NCBI RefSeq assembly: GCF_023101345.1
Contig: NZ_CP095848.1
Coordinates: forward strand, 4,490,001 to 4,554,000
Direction of reading: 5' to 3'
DNA length: 64,000 nt
DNA from: Hymenobacter sublimis
GTDB taxonomy: Bacteria; Bacteroidota; Bacteroidia; Cytophagales; Hymenobacteraceae
Shown in pieces: positions 44,233 through 53,123 of this stretch. The position numbers and the translations under genes are program-made. Below the pieces are notes generated by a model, which saw only the letters and a list, made by a program, of their open reading frames with translations, was not told the DNA's origin and ran no database searches. Numbering within the stretch: the first letter of the stretch is position 1; the number at the start of each line of letters is the position of its first letter.

Positions 44233-45855
44233 CTAGTGCGGCATGTGACTGATCTTGGCCTCGTCCAGGTCTAGCTGGGCCTCCTGGTGCCGCAGCATTT
44301 CTTCCTCAAATACATCCTCGCGGCGCAGCACAAATAGCTCCTCCCGCTGCACGTGCAGCACATCCAGCAGCACTTGGTGGTAGCGCTGCAGGGCCCGGCG
44401 CTTTGTCTCGTCGTAGTCGAGGGCTTCGAGCAGGTTGCCGGTGCGCTGGGCTTCGGCCTGCATGCGGTGCTGCAGGGCACTGATGAGCTCGTTGTTCTCG
44501 ATATCGGGGGCGTACTGCTGGGCCAGGTGGGCCAGGGCTACCCGCCGCAGGCGCAGCCGAATGCCAGCTTCCTGCTCTTCGGGCGGCATGCGCTCCTCCT
44601 GCTCCGCTACCCCCGTAAAGCGAATAAGAGCCGGCAGGGTCAGGCCCTGAAACACCAGGGTCACCAGAATAACCACGAAGGTGATGAACAGGATCAGGTT
44701 GCGCTGGGGAAAGGCCTGCCCGTTGTTTAGCAGCAGCGGCACCGATAGGGCTGAGGCCAGGGATACTACCCCCCGCATGCCCGCCCACCCCAAAATAAGC
44801 GTCCCCTGCCAGCCCGGACTGGTTTCTGTGGCGCGGATGCGGGGGCTAAGCCAACGCGGAATAAAGGCCGCCGGATACATCCACACTAGTCGAATGATAA
44901 TTACCATGACGCTGATAATCAGTCCGTAAGTGATGGCTTGCTGCAAGGAGTAGGAGCCCAGACCTTCCACGGCCACGGGCAGCTCCAGACCAATGAGAAT
45001 AAACACCAGCCCATTGAGGGCAAAACCCACGCTGGCCCACACGCTGGTGGCCTGCAGGCGGGTGTCGGCATCGAATACGCGGTGAGAGAGGTGAGAAAGC
45101 AGCAGCCCGCCACTGACCACAGCCAGCACCCCCGAGAAGTGAAACTCCTCGGCCAGCAAGTACATAACGTAGGGCGCCAGAAAGGTGAGCAGCGTATTGA
45201 TGCTAGGCGTAGTGGGTAGGTAGCGGTGAATCAGGTAGAAGCCGTAGGCTACGGCCAGCCCCACCACCAGGCCCATACCGCTGACCAACACAAAGCTGGC
45301 AACGGCCTCGTGCCAGGAAAACGTCCCCGAGACCACAGCAGCCAGTGCAAACCGAAACACAATCAGGCTGCTGGCGTCATTAATCAGGCTTTCTCCCTCC
45401 AGAATGCTGGTTACGCGGCGCGGCACTTTGATACCTTTCAGCACGGAAGTAGCCGCTACCGCGTCGGGGGGCGAGATGATGCCACCCAGCAGGAACCCCA
45501 GCGGTAGGGTGAAGCCCGGAATCATGGCCCTGGACACGTAGGCAACAATAGTAGAAGTGAAAAACACCAGCCCGAAGGCCAATAGTCCGATGGGTCGTTT
45601 CCACCGCCAGAAATCCTGCCACGAAGTATCCCAGGCGGCCTGGTAGAGCAGAGGCGGCAGAAAAATCAGAAAAATCAGGTCCGGATTGATAACAATGATC
45701 GGCAGTCCGGGCACAAAGCTGAGCGCTAGCCCGGCCAGCACCAGAAAAATAGGGTAGGAGATGCGCAGCTTCTGGCCCAGCATAACGAGCAGCAGCATGG
45801 CAAACAGCAACCCCAGAACCAGCAGAATATTTCCGTGTAGTGCGTTGTCGTGCAT
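44233..45855 (-). CDS. CPA1-family Na+/H+ antiporter
   Basis: The product is 540 residues: about 12 TM helices (to about 425) and a cytoplasmic helical tail of roughly 115 residues. The ion-binding region is recognisable as ISPPDAVAATSVLKGIKVP and, further on, GESLINDASSLIVF. It exchanges Na+ or K+ for H+ and so controls pH and salt. The tail (RLRLRRVALAHLAQQYAP, then heptad-like helices) may regulate activity. Single gene on the minus strand. Confidence 0.94.
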   Translation of the reverse strand: MHDNALHGNILLVLGLLFAMLLLVMLGQKLRISYPIFLVLAGLALSFVPGLPIIVINPDLIFLIFLPPLLYQAAWDTSWQDFWRWKRPIGLLAFGLVFFTSTIVAYVSRAMIPGFTLPLGFLLGGIISPPDAVAATSVLKGIKVPRRVTSILEGESLINDASSLIVFRFALAAVVSGTFSWHEAVASFVLVSGMGLVVGLAVAYGFYLIHRYLPTTPSINTLLTFLAPYVMYLLAEEFHFSGVLAVVSGGLLLSHLSHRVFDADTRLQATSVWASVGFALNGLVFILIGLELPVAVEGLGSYSLQQAITYGLIISVMVIIIRLVWMYPAAFIPRWLSPRIRATETSPGWQGTLILGWAGMRGVVSLASALSVPLLLNNGQAFPQRNLILFITFVVILVTLVFQGLTLPALIRFTGVAEQEERMPPEEQEAGIRLRLRRVALAHLAQQYAPDIENNELISALQHRMQAEAQRTGNLLEALDYDETKRRALQRYHQVLLDVLHVQREELFVLRREDVFEEEMLRHQEAQLDLDEAKISHMPH

Positions 45856-46304
45856 GAAAGAGCAGGTATGAATGCAGCAGCAATATCACATCCTTCTTAT
45901 AAGAATGCTTGCTACCGAATTGCGGCCCCGCCACAAAGCGTCCGGCTCGCTCGCTTGATTGGGCGTAACAAGCCAAAACCGCGAAGCTTATGGTTCAGAC
46001 GGCCCGCGCTTAGTAGCGCTTTGGGCTAGCATCCTGAGTAGGGTAGGAGAACTACGTTTGCCTAGTGGCAATTACCCCGACTGTCTAATCTCACTCAGCC
46101 TGGCAGCCTAAGTCAAAGTTCTGAGGAACAGCTTTCTATATAAAGTATAGTAAGTCTTGTGAAGAACGCAAAAAGCCGCCCAGGCTAAGGCGGCTTTTCG
46201 ACTTTATAAACTCACCTTATTCCGTGAGCCAGGTAGAATTCTGGAAGAGGTAGCTATTCCGCTAATTTCGGCTGCACCAACAGCACAATAGTTGGGGCGT
46301 TGGG
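45856..46304. other. intergenic region
   Basis: No coding sequence is supported. It holds the terminator at 46171-46198; the remainder shows nothing I can assign. Confidence 0.4.
46171..46198 (-). terminator. terminator of the 46305-46754 gene
   Basis: 10-bp perfect stem AAAAGCCGCC/GGCGGCTTTT (46171-46180 with 46189-46198), eight-base loop, T-run on both strands. Confidence 0.78.
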
Positions 46305-46754
46305 CTACTGACGGTATGCTTGGCCCGAGCGAATAATCTGACCCGCATGCTTGCCGTTACGCTTAATACGGGTGCCTTCAGCCAGCTCCAATCCTACTAC
46401 CGGCGCTTCGCAGGTAGTAAGCGGGAAGTCCCGGTCGACGTAACCAGCGGCGGCCACATGCAGCACCTGGCCCCGATAAACGGGGTCCTTAATTACAAAT
46501 CTGCCTTCTGAGTTCGTAATCTGCGGAATGCGGCTGCCCACCAGCTGCACGGTAGCTCCAATCAGAGGCTTGCCCTCGTCGTTGAGCACTTGGCCGGTAA
46601 ACTGGGTGCATTCCAGCCGGGCAGCCGGTGCAGCGGTGGCAGTGGTTGTTGCCAGGGCTAAGCGCTCCGTTGCAGGCTCCGTGGTCTGAGCCGATGCGGT
46701 AAAGGAAAAGGTTAGCAGGGCAACAAGGGAAGAGAAGAGTAAGGTAGAGCGCAT
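46305..46754 (-). CDS. secreted carboxypeptidase-regulatory-like domain protein
   Basis: The product is 149 residues: signal peptide ending near ASAQ (residue 23), then a CarboxypepD-reg-like beta-sandwich (FTGQVLNDEGKPLIGATVQL, ITNSEGRFVI, VAAAGYVDRDFPL), and a basic C-terminus. Two Cys flank the domain and may be bridged. Such stand-alone domains lie outside the inner membrane; the ligand is unknown. The AT-rich region upstream presumably carries its promoter. Confidence 0.82.
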   Translation of the reverse strand: MRSTLLFSSLVALLTFSFTASAQTTEPATERLALATTTATAAPAARLECTQFTGQVLNDEGKPLIGATVQLVGSRIPQITNSEGRFVIKDPVYRGQVLHVAAAGYVDRDFPLTTCEAPVVGLELAEGTRIKRNGKHAGQIIRSGQAYRQ

Positions 46755-47478
46755 AAGCGGTGGGTATGGGTAGTGACGTAATAGAACGTGTGGTATTAAA
46801 CGAGGAAAGTTGAATATAGTTAAAAAAAAGTAGAATTAGTGCAATGTTTGGTAAAAATTTGAAAACTGCCTTCTAAGCAAATTGGCTCATTACCTAGCCG
46901 GATTGCTACGCAAAAGTAGAAGGTTATAGTTAATGAGTTGAACAATACCGTTTATATAGCCATATCTTATGGTATGTGAGCAAATGAAACAGCACTATTC
47001 CTAGCCGTAACTAGCCGCACACTCAGGTGCGCGTATAGCGGGATAGACGTTCTGCTACTTCACATATCAGGTAGTGTTCCAGTAAACTCAAAGCGCTAGT
47101 CAGAGCCAGCCCGAAACAGGCCGACCTGCGAACTATACTGAGTAGCGTGCGAATGACAACTTATAATGAGTTAGGACGGGCAGTTATAAAACTGTTTGAA
47201 CGCAGCCAACCAGCATACCCTAAGGGCTTTTATCGTGTAAGTGAAGCAGCGTAGCTCGGCACAGAAGCTTGCTTTAAGCTTAAGAAGAAAGTGAATAACA
47301 CGAATGCTGCTCAGAATCTGCGCTGTTTCATTTTCATTGCGTTACGGACCGCCTTGCTCTGCACCCGCAACTCATGACGCTATGCTGTAGTTTTTCGCTT
47401 CCGCCGTGTAGATCAGTGCGTTGGCCTGGGCGCAGACTCCATTGGTCCAATACTACAGCGCGGGCCTGGACACAGCCA

Positions 47479-47486
47479 TACCTTTG
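47479..47486 (+). promoter_or_regulatory. -7 box TACCTTTG with no protein gene after it
   Basis: Exact TAnnTTTG match; about 120 bases later a strong terminator ends the predicted transcript. No -33 match at normal spacing. Confidence 0.45.
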
Positions 47487-47492
47487 ACTCAT

Positions 47493-47635
47493 TAAGTATT
47501 CAGCGCGCGTAGGGTTTATGGAAAGGAAGACTCGTACCGCGTAGTGTTGGCTCCGGCAAAAGGAGTAGGGTGGATGAATGATAATTGCCGGCCAATGCGA
47601 CGGAAAAGGCCGCTGCCTCGGGCAGCGGCTTTTTT
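47493..47635 (+). ncRNA. candidate small RNA of about 140 nt
   Basis: A promoter-like box (47479-47486) and an intrinsic terminator (stem GCCGCTGCC/GGCAGCGGC, 47609-47617 with 47621-47629, then TTTTTT) bracket a stretch whose open frames stop after a few codons or run through the terminator. It does not look like tRNA or tmRNA; I could not fold it into a 6S shape by eye. The 5' end is estimated. Confidence 0.4.
47609..47635 (+). terminator. strong intrinsic terminator without an upstream protein gene
   Basis: Nine-base perfect GC stem, three-base loop and a T6 tract. The nearest plus-strand protein gene upstream ends more than 4 kb away. Confidence 0.82.
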
Positions 47636-47877
47636 ATGCCCCTACCCCTGCCTACCCGACTAACCCACGTTGGCCTCCTAAATAGCACACGGAAAGCAGC
47701 CGCTAGTGCAAAAGGCCTAGCCGAAACGCTTTGCTATGCGGGCGCCTGCATTCCACTACCACCGCCGTCATCCTTTTACTTAGCCCCTGGCCAGATAGGC
47801 AGTGCCCTTGCGAATATACTCTGGTATGATAAGTGAAATGCAGTGGACTCCAGCCAACTTACTTGCTGCCTTATTAA

Positions 47878-48001
47878 TGACACAGGACTAAAAACCTGGA
47901 TATCAATGACAATCGAGTTTGTGTCAAACTTAAAATAATTACCAGCATGCGACACAAATGCTCGTGTCATTTTGCTGTAATTTATAATTGTGTGACACAA
48001 A
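47878..48001. promoter_or_regulatory. cluster of TGTGTCA/TGACACA sites upstream of the HTH gene
   Basis: TGACACA (47878), TGTGTCA (47920), CGACACA (47950), CGTGTCA (47963) and the palindrome TTGTGT-G-ACACAA (47988-48000) lie in 124 bases. The last is 28 bases before the ATG of the HTH regulator, suggesting autoregulation. Confidence 0.55.
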
Positions 48002-48028
48002 ACAAGCCTTATTCTCGTTAGCCAGTTT

Positions 48029-48583
48029 ATGGCTTCTGATCCTACTCCACTTACGCTGCAAGCATTGCGGGCGCGCTATGGCCTGTCGCAGGCGCAATTA
48101 GCGGAATATCTTTCGGTTTCCCGCGCCCAGGTTTCCATGGCTGAGCAGGGCCGCCGGGTATTGCCCGCCGCCATGTGGGCCAAGCTACTACCTCTTATGG
48201 CTGTGCTGGAGAACCCAGCTGCCGCCACCGCGGCTGCTACTGCCCTTGATGCAACCAGTCGGGTGGCCCTGCAAGGCCGCTTGCGCGACTGCACGCACGA
48301 GGCAACTCGGCTGCGGCAGGAGCTGGTACAGCTGCGGGCCCGCGCTGTCCGGCATCAGGCGGTGCTAGGGGAGCTGCTACCGCTGTTGCGCCCACTGGCA
48401 GCAGCCAGCGGTGCGCCTAAAGATGCGGCGTGGCTGGCGTTGCGGGAGGAAGAATCTTTGCGGGAAATTGAGCGGAGCGGGCCGGCCGCGCAGGCCCTGC
48501 TGGAGCTGCGCATTGATGCCCTCGACTATGAGGCCGGACAAGCGGCCCTACGCCTGGCCCGGTCAGTAGATCTACTCAGTTAA
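48029..48583 (+). CDS. XRE-like helix-turn-helix regulator
   Basis: The product is 184 residues. An HTH domain at about 10-55 (LRARYGLSQAQLAEYLSVSRAQVSMAEQG) is followed by an Ala/Leu/Arg-rich helical region (about 75-184) that probably forms a coiled-coil dimer or effector part. The TGTGTCA repeats directly upstream suggest that it binds its own promoter. No toxin or recombinase is adjacent, so it is not an obvious antitoxin or phage repressor. Confidence 0.85.
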   Translation: MASDPTPLTLQALRARYGLSQAQLAEYLSVSRAQVSMAEQGRRVLPAAMWAKLLPLMAVLENPAAATAAATALDATSRVALQGRLRDCTHEATRLRQELVQLRARAVRHQAVLGELLPLLRPLAAASGAPKDAAWLALREEESLREIERSGPAAQALLELRIDALDYEAGQAALRLARSVDLLS

Positions 48584-48648
48584 GCTCAGTTCTTGTTGAA
48601 GGCGAGAAGGTTGCTGCGTGTGGTTTCGTGCGTGCAATGCTACGTGGC

Positions 48649-48687
48649 CCGCCCGGCTAGGCACCGCGTTGGTGCCTAGCCGGGCGG
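48649..48687. terminator. perfect GC-rich hairpin after the HTH gene
   Basis: 17-bp perfect stem (48649-48665 with 48671-48687), five-base loop, no U-tract; 66 bases after the HTH stop. Confidence 0.55.
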
Positions 48688-48742
48688 TTGCAAAGCGCCG
48701 GCTGATAGGTTATCTTGTCTGGTCCTCACTTGCTTCTGTCCT

Positions 48743-49168
48743 ATGGTGTCTCCGGCTATTTCCGATTACCTGCAGGTGACGCACCGTGTTGACCTGGACG
48801 TGCTTATTGTGCGCTGGCTCCGGCAGCCTACCTCCCAGGAACTGCACGAAGGCTACCGCGCCGTGCTAGCCATAGCCCAGCAGCCGGGTTGTCGCTACTG
48901 GCTGGTAGATGGGCGCCGCCGTACCAATGCCAACCAGCAGGGCGTGGCCTGGATGATGGAAACATTTTTGCCCCTGGTAATGGCGCGCCTGGGAGGCCAA
49001 GTATTTATGGCTTATCTGTTCGTGCCCAATCATCTGGCAGAGTTGGAAGCCGATGCTTCCGTGCCGCCTCTCACCTACTTCGACAACCTACCGTATCATA
49101 TCCGTCGCTTCGCGGATGAGCAGCCCGCTATGGCGTGGCTGGCGGAATGCCGGGTAACGTACTGCTGA
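48743..49168 (+). CDS. hypothetical protein, possible STAS-like fold
   Basis: The product is 141 residues with a pattern of beta strands and helices (VDLDVLIVRWLRQPTSQEL, RYWLVDGRRRTN, a Met-rich helix, then VFMAYLFVPNHLAEL). This resembles the SpoIIAA/STAS-like single-domain proteins common in Hymenobacter, but no family hallmark is certain. Function unknown. It follows the HTH gene on the same strand with a hairpin between. Confidence 0.75.
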   Translation: MVSPAISDYLQVTHRVDLDVLIVRWLRQPTSQELHEGYRAVLAIAQQPGCRYWLVDGRRRTNANQQGVAWMMETFLPLVMARLGGQVFMAYLFVPNHLAELEADASVPPLTYFDNLPYHIRRFADEQPAMAWLAECRVTYC

Positions 49169-49261
49169 GAAACCCCGCGTGCCAGCCCGAAACCCCTAGC
49201 GGTGCTAGGCTGGATGCGGCTAGCTACTACCTGCGGGGCCGCTTTCGTTTACGTGCTCGGG

Positions 49262-50194
49262 TTACTGCACGCCTTGCACGCGCATGGCCAGGGTATATAC
49301 TGCCTCGGATGCTGTAATAAACAAGGTGCGGCGGTCCGGGCCCCCGAAGCACACGTTGCCGGTCCACTCGGCCGGAATAGGAATGTGCGTGAGCTGCTGC
49401 CCGGCCGGACTGTACACCGTTACACCCTTGCCCGTCAGGTAGATGTTGCCCTGGTTATCAATGGTCATACCATCGGAACCCTGCTCCACGAATAGCTGGC
49501 GGTTGGTCAGTTTCCCATCGGGTCCGATTTGGTAACGGTAGGTTTTGTTGGCGTCAATGTCAGCCACGTATAGCTGTTTGCCGTCGGGCGTGCCAATAAT
49601 ACCGTTGGGTTTTTGTAGTTGGTCGTCTACCACCACGGGCTGGCGCTGGCCTTTGGCTAGGTAGTACACGTTCTGCCCGCCCAGGCCGGCATCCGGGGTA
49701 GTACGGGCCCAATATGTGCGCTGGTAGTACGGGTCCGTGAAGTAAATACCCTCACTCTGGGGGCTGATCCACAAGTCATTCGGGCCGTTGAGGCGGTGGC
49801 CGTGCACGTCTTGCAGTAGCACCGTGGCCTGGCCCTGCGGATTGATGGACCAGAGCTGGTTGTTCTCATCGGCACAGGCCAGCAAGTTGCCCTGCTTGTC
49901 GAAATAAAGACCGTTGGCACGTCCGGCCGGCTCCAAAAAAACCGACAGCTTCCCATCGGTGCCGTACTTCCAGATTTTGTTGTTGGGCTGGTCGGTGAAG
50001 AACACGTTGCCTGCCTTGTCCACGGCGGGGCCTTCCGTAAACTTGAACTGCTTGGCTACCAGTCGCGGCGTGGCCTGCGGGGCAATAAGGGGGCTTGTCT
50101 GGCGCGGAGCCGCTGCTAGGTGGGGCAGCAGGTACGCACTGCCAACTACTACCAGGGCCAGGCCGGCCAGGAAAACTACGGAACGGTTTTTCAT
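49262..50194 (-). CDS. SMP-30/gluconolactonase-type secreted protein
   Basis: The product is 310 residues from the ATG at 50194 (MKNRSVVFLAG). N-terminal membrane anchor or signal (about 5-27), then a six-bladed beta-propeller. Metal-site residues are visible: Glu in FTEGPAVD, Asn in NGPNDLWIS and Asp in LYVADIDANKTYRY. SMP-30-like enzymes hydrolyse sugar lactones; the export signal suggests a periplasmic role. The frame is open upstream to 50251, but the signal-peptide Met is the natural start. Confidence 0.92.
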   Translation of the reverse strand: MKNRSVVFLAGLALVVVGSAYLLPHLAAAPRQTSPLIAPQATPRLVAKQFKFTEGPAVDKAGNVFFTDQPNNKIWKYGTDGKLSVFLEPAGRANGLYFDKQGNLLACADENNQLWSINPQGQATVLLQDVHGHRLNGPNDLWISPQSEGIYFTDPYYQRTYWARTTPDAGLGGQNVYYLAKGQRQPVVVDDQLQKPNGIIGTPDGKQLYVADIDANKTYRYQIGPDGKLTNRQLFVEQGSDGMTIDNQGNIYLTGKGVTVYSPAGQQLTHIPIPAEWTGNVCFGGPDRRTLFITASEAVYTLAMRVQGVQ

Positions 50195-50672
50195 CGTAAG
50201 CAAAGGCAGCAAGCGTAAGCTGAAAAGCCAGCTCATTTGAGTACGGGACACGGCTCTTGATAGATGCCGAAGAGAGGCAGTCCGTAGGCCCCTAAGCTAG
50301 CTCAACAGCAGCCCCCAGGCGCTTTTCGCCGTACTAACCAGCAGGCGCATACGCTGGGCTGTGCCCAAGCGGCGCTAGTTTTTTCTGCTGCTGACTCTGT
50401 GCTGCCCCTACTCATTTCCCTACCTACCCTTGCCCTGGTCACGCTACCTGCTGAATGGTGTGTGATGGCACTATCAGGGGCTGAAGGAAGCGTGAGAACT
50501 GCTTTACCCCAAGCCGAGTACCTTCGCCTGGGCCCGGAGCAAGAAACCGAGCCCTCCCTTCTTGGATCATGCGCACGCAAGCAGGGTTTAGTAGGATGTA
50601 GCCGACCTGGAGAACCGTTGGAAACGCCCCGCTTCCGCCTGCGTATGTGTAATTAAATATTCCCGCAAAGCT
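50195..50672. other. intergenic region upstream of PAS kinase 2
   Basis: No supported gene. A TACCTTCG box (50519-50526) with one mismatch to TAnnTTTG could start the kinase transcript with a leader of about 140 bases. Nothing else assignable. Confidence 0.35.
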
Positions 50673-51770
50673 ATGCTTGATTTTGTTGCTCTATTTCGTC
50701 CGTTGTTTGAGCGTAGCCAGTCGCTATACTTCGTATACCACGTGGAGGCGAAAAAGGTAGAGTACGTGAGTGCGGCCTACGAAGCCATCCTGGGGCACCA
50801 GCCCGAGGCCGTTAATGAAGAACTGCCGCAGCTACTGGCCCGCCTGCACCCCGAGGACCAGGAGTACGCCGCCGCCCGGCTGAATCATTTGCTCAACGGC
50901 AAGTTTGTGGAAGACGTGGAGGTGCGCCTGCTACCCCCGCCCGGTACTGAAGGCCGGCCCCAGTGGCTTTGCCTGACGGTGGGCCGCGTGGAGCAGGCTC
51001 CGGGCCAAACCTACCTCAGCGGCACCGTGCAGGATACCACCCGCACCCGCGAGTACATGGACAACGCCGACCGTTTCAACAAGAAGAAGAACACTACCCT
51101 CGAAATCCTGTCTCACGACCTGGCCGGTCCCTTCATCATGATAAAGCAGGTCGCGGGCTACGTCAGTGAGCGGATTGAAACCCTGCACGACGAGCAGCTC
51201 TCTGAACTACTGCTCACCATGCAGACTACCTGCCAGGACAGCGTAAACTTGATTCGGGACTTCGTAGACAATGAATTTTTGGAGTCCTCGGGTGTCAATC
51301 TAAAGCTGGAACGCGTAGACTTGGCCGCTGAGGTTGGGGAGATAGTGCAAGAGTTTCAGAAATCCGAAGCCGAGATAAATAAGCACGTTTCCTTTGAAAG
51401 CCCGGAAACCTGCTACCTCCACCTCGACCGTAACAAGTTTATGCAGGTGGTTAACAACTTGCTTAGCAACTCTTTGAAGTTCACGCCCGATGGCGGCCAC
51501 ATCCACGTCCGGCTTCAGGATCAGGGTAGTGAGGTACTGCTTACGGTGGTAGATACTGGTATCGGAATTCCGCAGAAGTTTCAGGACCGGCTGTTCGAGC
51601 GGTTCACGCCGGCCCGGCGGCCGGGCCTGCGCGGGGAGAAGACCACGGGCCTGGGCATGTCCATTATCAAGGTGATTGTGGAGCTACACCGGGGCCACAT
51701 TTGGTTTGAGAGCGAGGAGGGGAAAGGAACCACCTTCTTCATCCGCTTGCCCCGGCAGGAGTCGGCCTAG
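50673..51770 (+). CDS. PAS-domain histidine kinase, copy 2
   Basis: The product is 365 residues, paralogous to the kinase at 39665 over its full length: PAS-like domain (about 10-125), HisKA with H in EILSHDLAGPF, and HATPase with NNLLSNSLKFT, DTGIGIP and GLGMSIIKVIVELH. No response regulator is adjacent. A 68-base segment in the ATPase domain (51597-51664) is identical to copy 1 except for one base, much closer than the rest of the gene. Confidence 0.92.
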   Translation: MLDFVALFRPLFERSQSLYFVYHVEAKKVEYVSAAYEAILGHQPEAVNEELPQLLARLHPEDQEYAAARLNHLLNGKFVEDVEVRLLPPPGTEGRPQWLCLTVGRVEQAPGQTYLSGTVQDTTRTREYMDNADRFNKKKNTTLEILSHDLAGPFIMIKQVAGYVSERIETLHDEQLSELLLTMQTTCQDSVNLIRDFVDNEFLESSGVNLKLERVDLAAEVGEIVQEFQKSEAEINKHVSFESPETCYLHLDRNKFMQVVNNLLSNSLKFTPDGGHIHVRLQDQGSEVLLTVVDTGIGIPQKFQDRLFERFTPARRPGLRGEKTTGLGMSIIKVIVELHRGHIWFESEEGKGTTFFIRLPRQESA

Positions 51771-51831
51771 CCTGCTCGCCCGCTACGCGACGTAAACGCC
51801 TAGCAAAACCCGGATTTTCTATGCAAACCGT

Positions 51832-51857
51832 CGGCTTTGGGTTAGCCGGGGCTTTTT
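51832..51857 (+). terminator. possible terminator of PAS kinase 2
   Basis: Short stem CGGCT/AGCCG (51832-51836 with 51844-51848), then GGGGCTTTTT. Confidence 0.45.
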
Positions 51858-51914
51858 GATGGCTATTGCGGGGCGGCCTACGTAAAACAGGTTTCACCAA
51901 CCCCAACGTAGTGT

Positions 51915-52580
51915 ATGTGCGGTCGTTATACTGTCACCCCGCCCGCAGCGGCGCTGGAAGCCCGTTTCGAAGCCACTTTTGCCGGTCCTTCGGCACCCAC
52001 TTACAACGCGGCGCCCTCCCAACAGCTACCCGTAATTCTGAACACCGACCCTGGCCGCATTCAGCTGATGCAGTGGGGTTTGCTACCGGGCTGGGTGAAG
52101 GATGTAAAGAAAGCTCCCCGGCCCATTAATGCTCGCGCCGAAACGCTCAGCGAGAAGCCGTCCTTCCGGACGCTGCTGCAACGTCGGCGGGCCCTGGTGC
52201 TAGCTGATAGCTTTTATGAATGGCAGGTAACCGACCATGGTAAGGTGCCGCACCGCATCCTGCTTACCTCCCAGGAGCCCTTTGCATTCGCCGGCCTCTG
52301 GGATGAGTGGCTGGATCGGCAGACGGGAGAAGTACTACCTACTTTCACTATCATCACCACGGCGCCCAACAGCCTAATGGAGCCGATTCATAACCGTATG
52401 CCTGTGTTGCTGCCGGACCGCTCGGCGGAGCTAGCTTGGCTCGACGATGGAGCAGGGGTAGCCGCGCACCAGGAACTACTACGCCCGTACGCTCCTGAGG
52501 CCATGCGGGAATACGTGGTAAGCACCCTGGTAAACTCTCCGGCCCACAACGAGCCTGCCGTATTGGAGCCCGCTGCCTAA
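51915..52580 (+). CDS. SRAP/HMCES-family abasic-site-processing protein
   Basis: The product is 221 residues. Cys2 after the initiator Met (MCGRYT) is the residue that forms a thiazolidine crosslink with abasic sites in single-stranded DNA; NARAET, FYEW and the late NRMPVLL motif complete the YedK/HMCES signature. It protects abasic sites at replication forks. Single gene. Confidence 0.95.
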   Translation: MCGRYTVTPPAAALEARFEATFAGPSAPTYNAAPSQQLPVILNTDPGRIQLMQWGLLPGWVKDVKKAPRPINARAETLSEKPSFRTLLQRRRALVLADSFYEWQVTDHGKVPHRILLTSQEPFAFAGLWDEWLDRQTGEVLPTFTIITTAPNSLMEPIHNRMPVLLPDRSAELAWLDDGAGVAAHQELLRPYAPEAMREYVVSTLVNSPAHNEPAVLEPAA

Positions 52581-52625
52581 GACCAATAACGCTACTGGTT
52601 GAACTAACCAGGTAAAAGGCAGTGG

Positions 52626-52829
52626 CTAGCGGAACAGCTCGTTCCGGCGCAAAGCCCGCTCGTAAGGCAAGACTGGCGGACGGCGTTTTTTCAGTGCCTT
52701 GCCAAATAAACCAGTTCTTACGCGCTGTCCACCGCCCGGAGTAGGCCTAGCCGGCGCTGCTTGGGCTGCATCGGGGGCGATGATGCTAAAGGTCACCAGA
52801 ACGACGAGCGAAGTAAACAGGTTTCTCAT
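52626..52829 (-). CDS. small secreted basic peptide
   Basis: The product is 67 residues from the ATG at 52829 (MRNLFTSLVV). Signal peptide ending near AAQA (residue 23), then a Gly/Pro/Arg-rich mature part with the tail KKRRPPVLPYERALRRNELF. The tail aligns with that of the next gene (53124). Upstream is an AT-rich region with elements shared by both genes. Function unknown; a cationic exported peptide. Confidence 0.7.
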   Translation of the reverse strand: MRNLFTSLVVLVTFSIIAPDAAQAAPARPTPGGGQRVRTGLFGKALKKRRPPVLPYERALRRNELFR

Positions 52830-53123
52830 GGAACTTTGCAGGTATAAAGTTGAACTTATATGCAATGGTAAATAAAATATTTTATTTATACCATATAAAA
52901 TATAATGATGTAATGCACCGCTACTATCTAAGCTTGAAAAGTTGCACGCTCAAGTAACTGTTCAGCTTCTCACGGAGTTGTATACTGCTCCCAGCGCAAA
53001 CGGGCTTATCAGTGCCATTTAAATGCTGAATCCATAAAAAGCCCTGAGCCATCCACTACTACCAGTAGGGGTAACTCAGGGCTTTTCTGGTTTCCAGGCT
53101 ACGCTACTAGCAATTGGCGTGCG
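52830..53123. other. AT-rich intergenic region
   Basis: About 290 bases, unusually AT-rich between 52855 and 52920, with accATATAA (52890-52898) and TTGCA...TTGAA (52836-52854) on the plus strand. It also holds the terminator of the 53124 gene. Confidence 0.5.
53037..53086 (-). terminator. terminator of the 53124-53336 gene
   Basis: 12-bp perfect stem (53037-53048 with 53075-53086) with AAAA/TTTT ends and a 26-base loop region. Confidence 0.78.

Larger units (their letters stand above)
46755..48028. other. 1.3-kb region without a supported protein gene
   Basis: Both strands were read; only short, unconvincing open frames occur. From 46755 to about 47440 I see nothing assignable; it may be decayed sequence. 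From 47479 to 47635 lies a candidate small RNA, and from 47878 to 48001 a set of repeated operator-like sites before the HTH gene. Confidence 0.5.

Noticed and set aside
46755..47440. Remnant of a transposase or IS
   Set aside because: Translation of both strands showed no transposase motif and no terminal inverted repeats or target duplication.
47585..47836. Open frame of 83 codons in the gene-free region
   Set aside because: Starts with TTG, runs through the intrinsic terminator at 47609-47635, and has no family features.
50399..50656. Open frame of 85 codons upstream of PAS kinase 2
   Set aside because: Improbable composition, poor start and no recognisable family.
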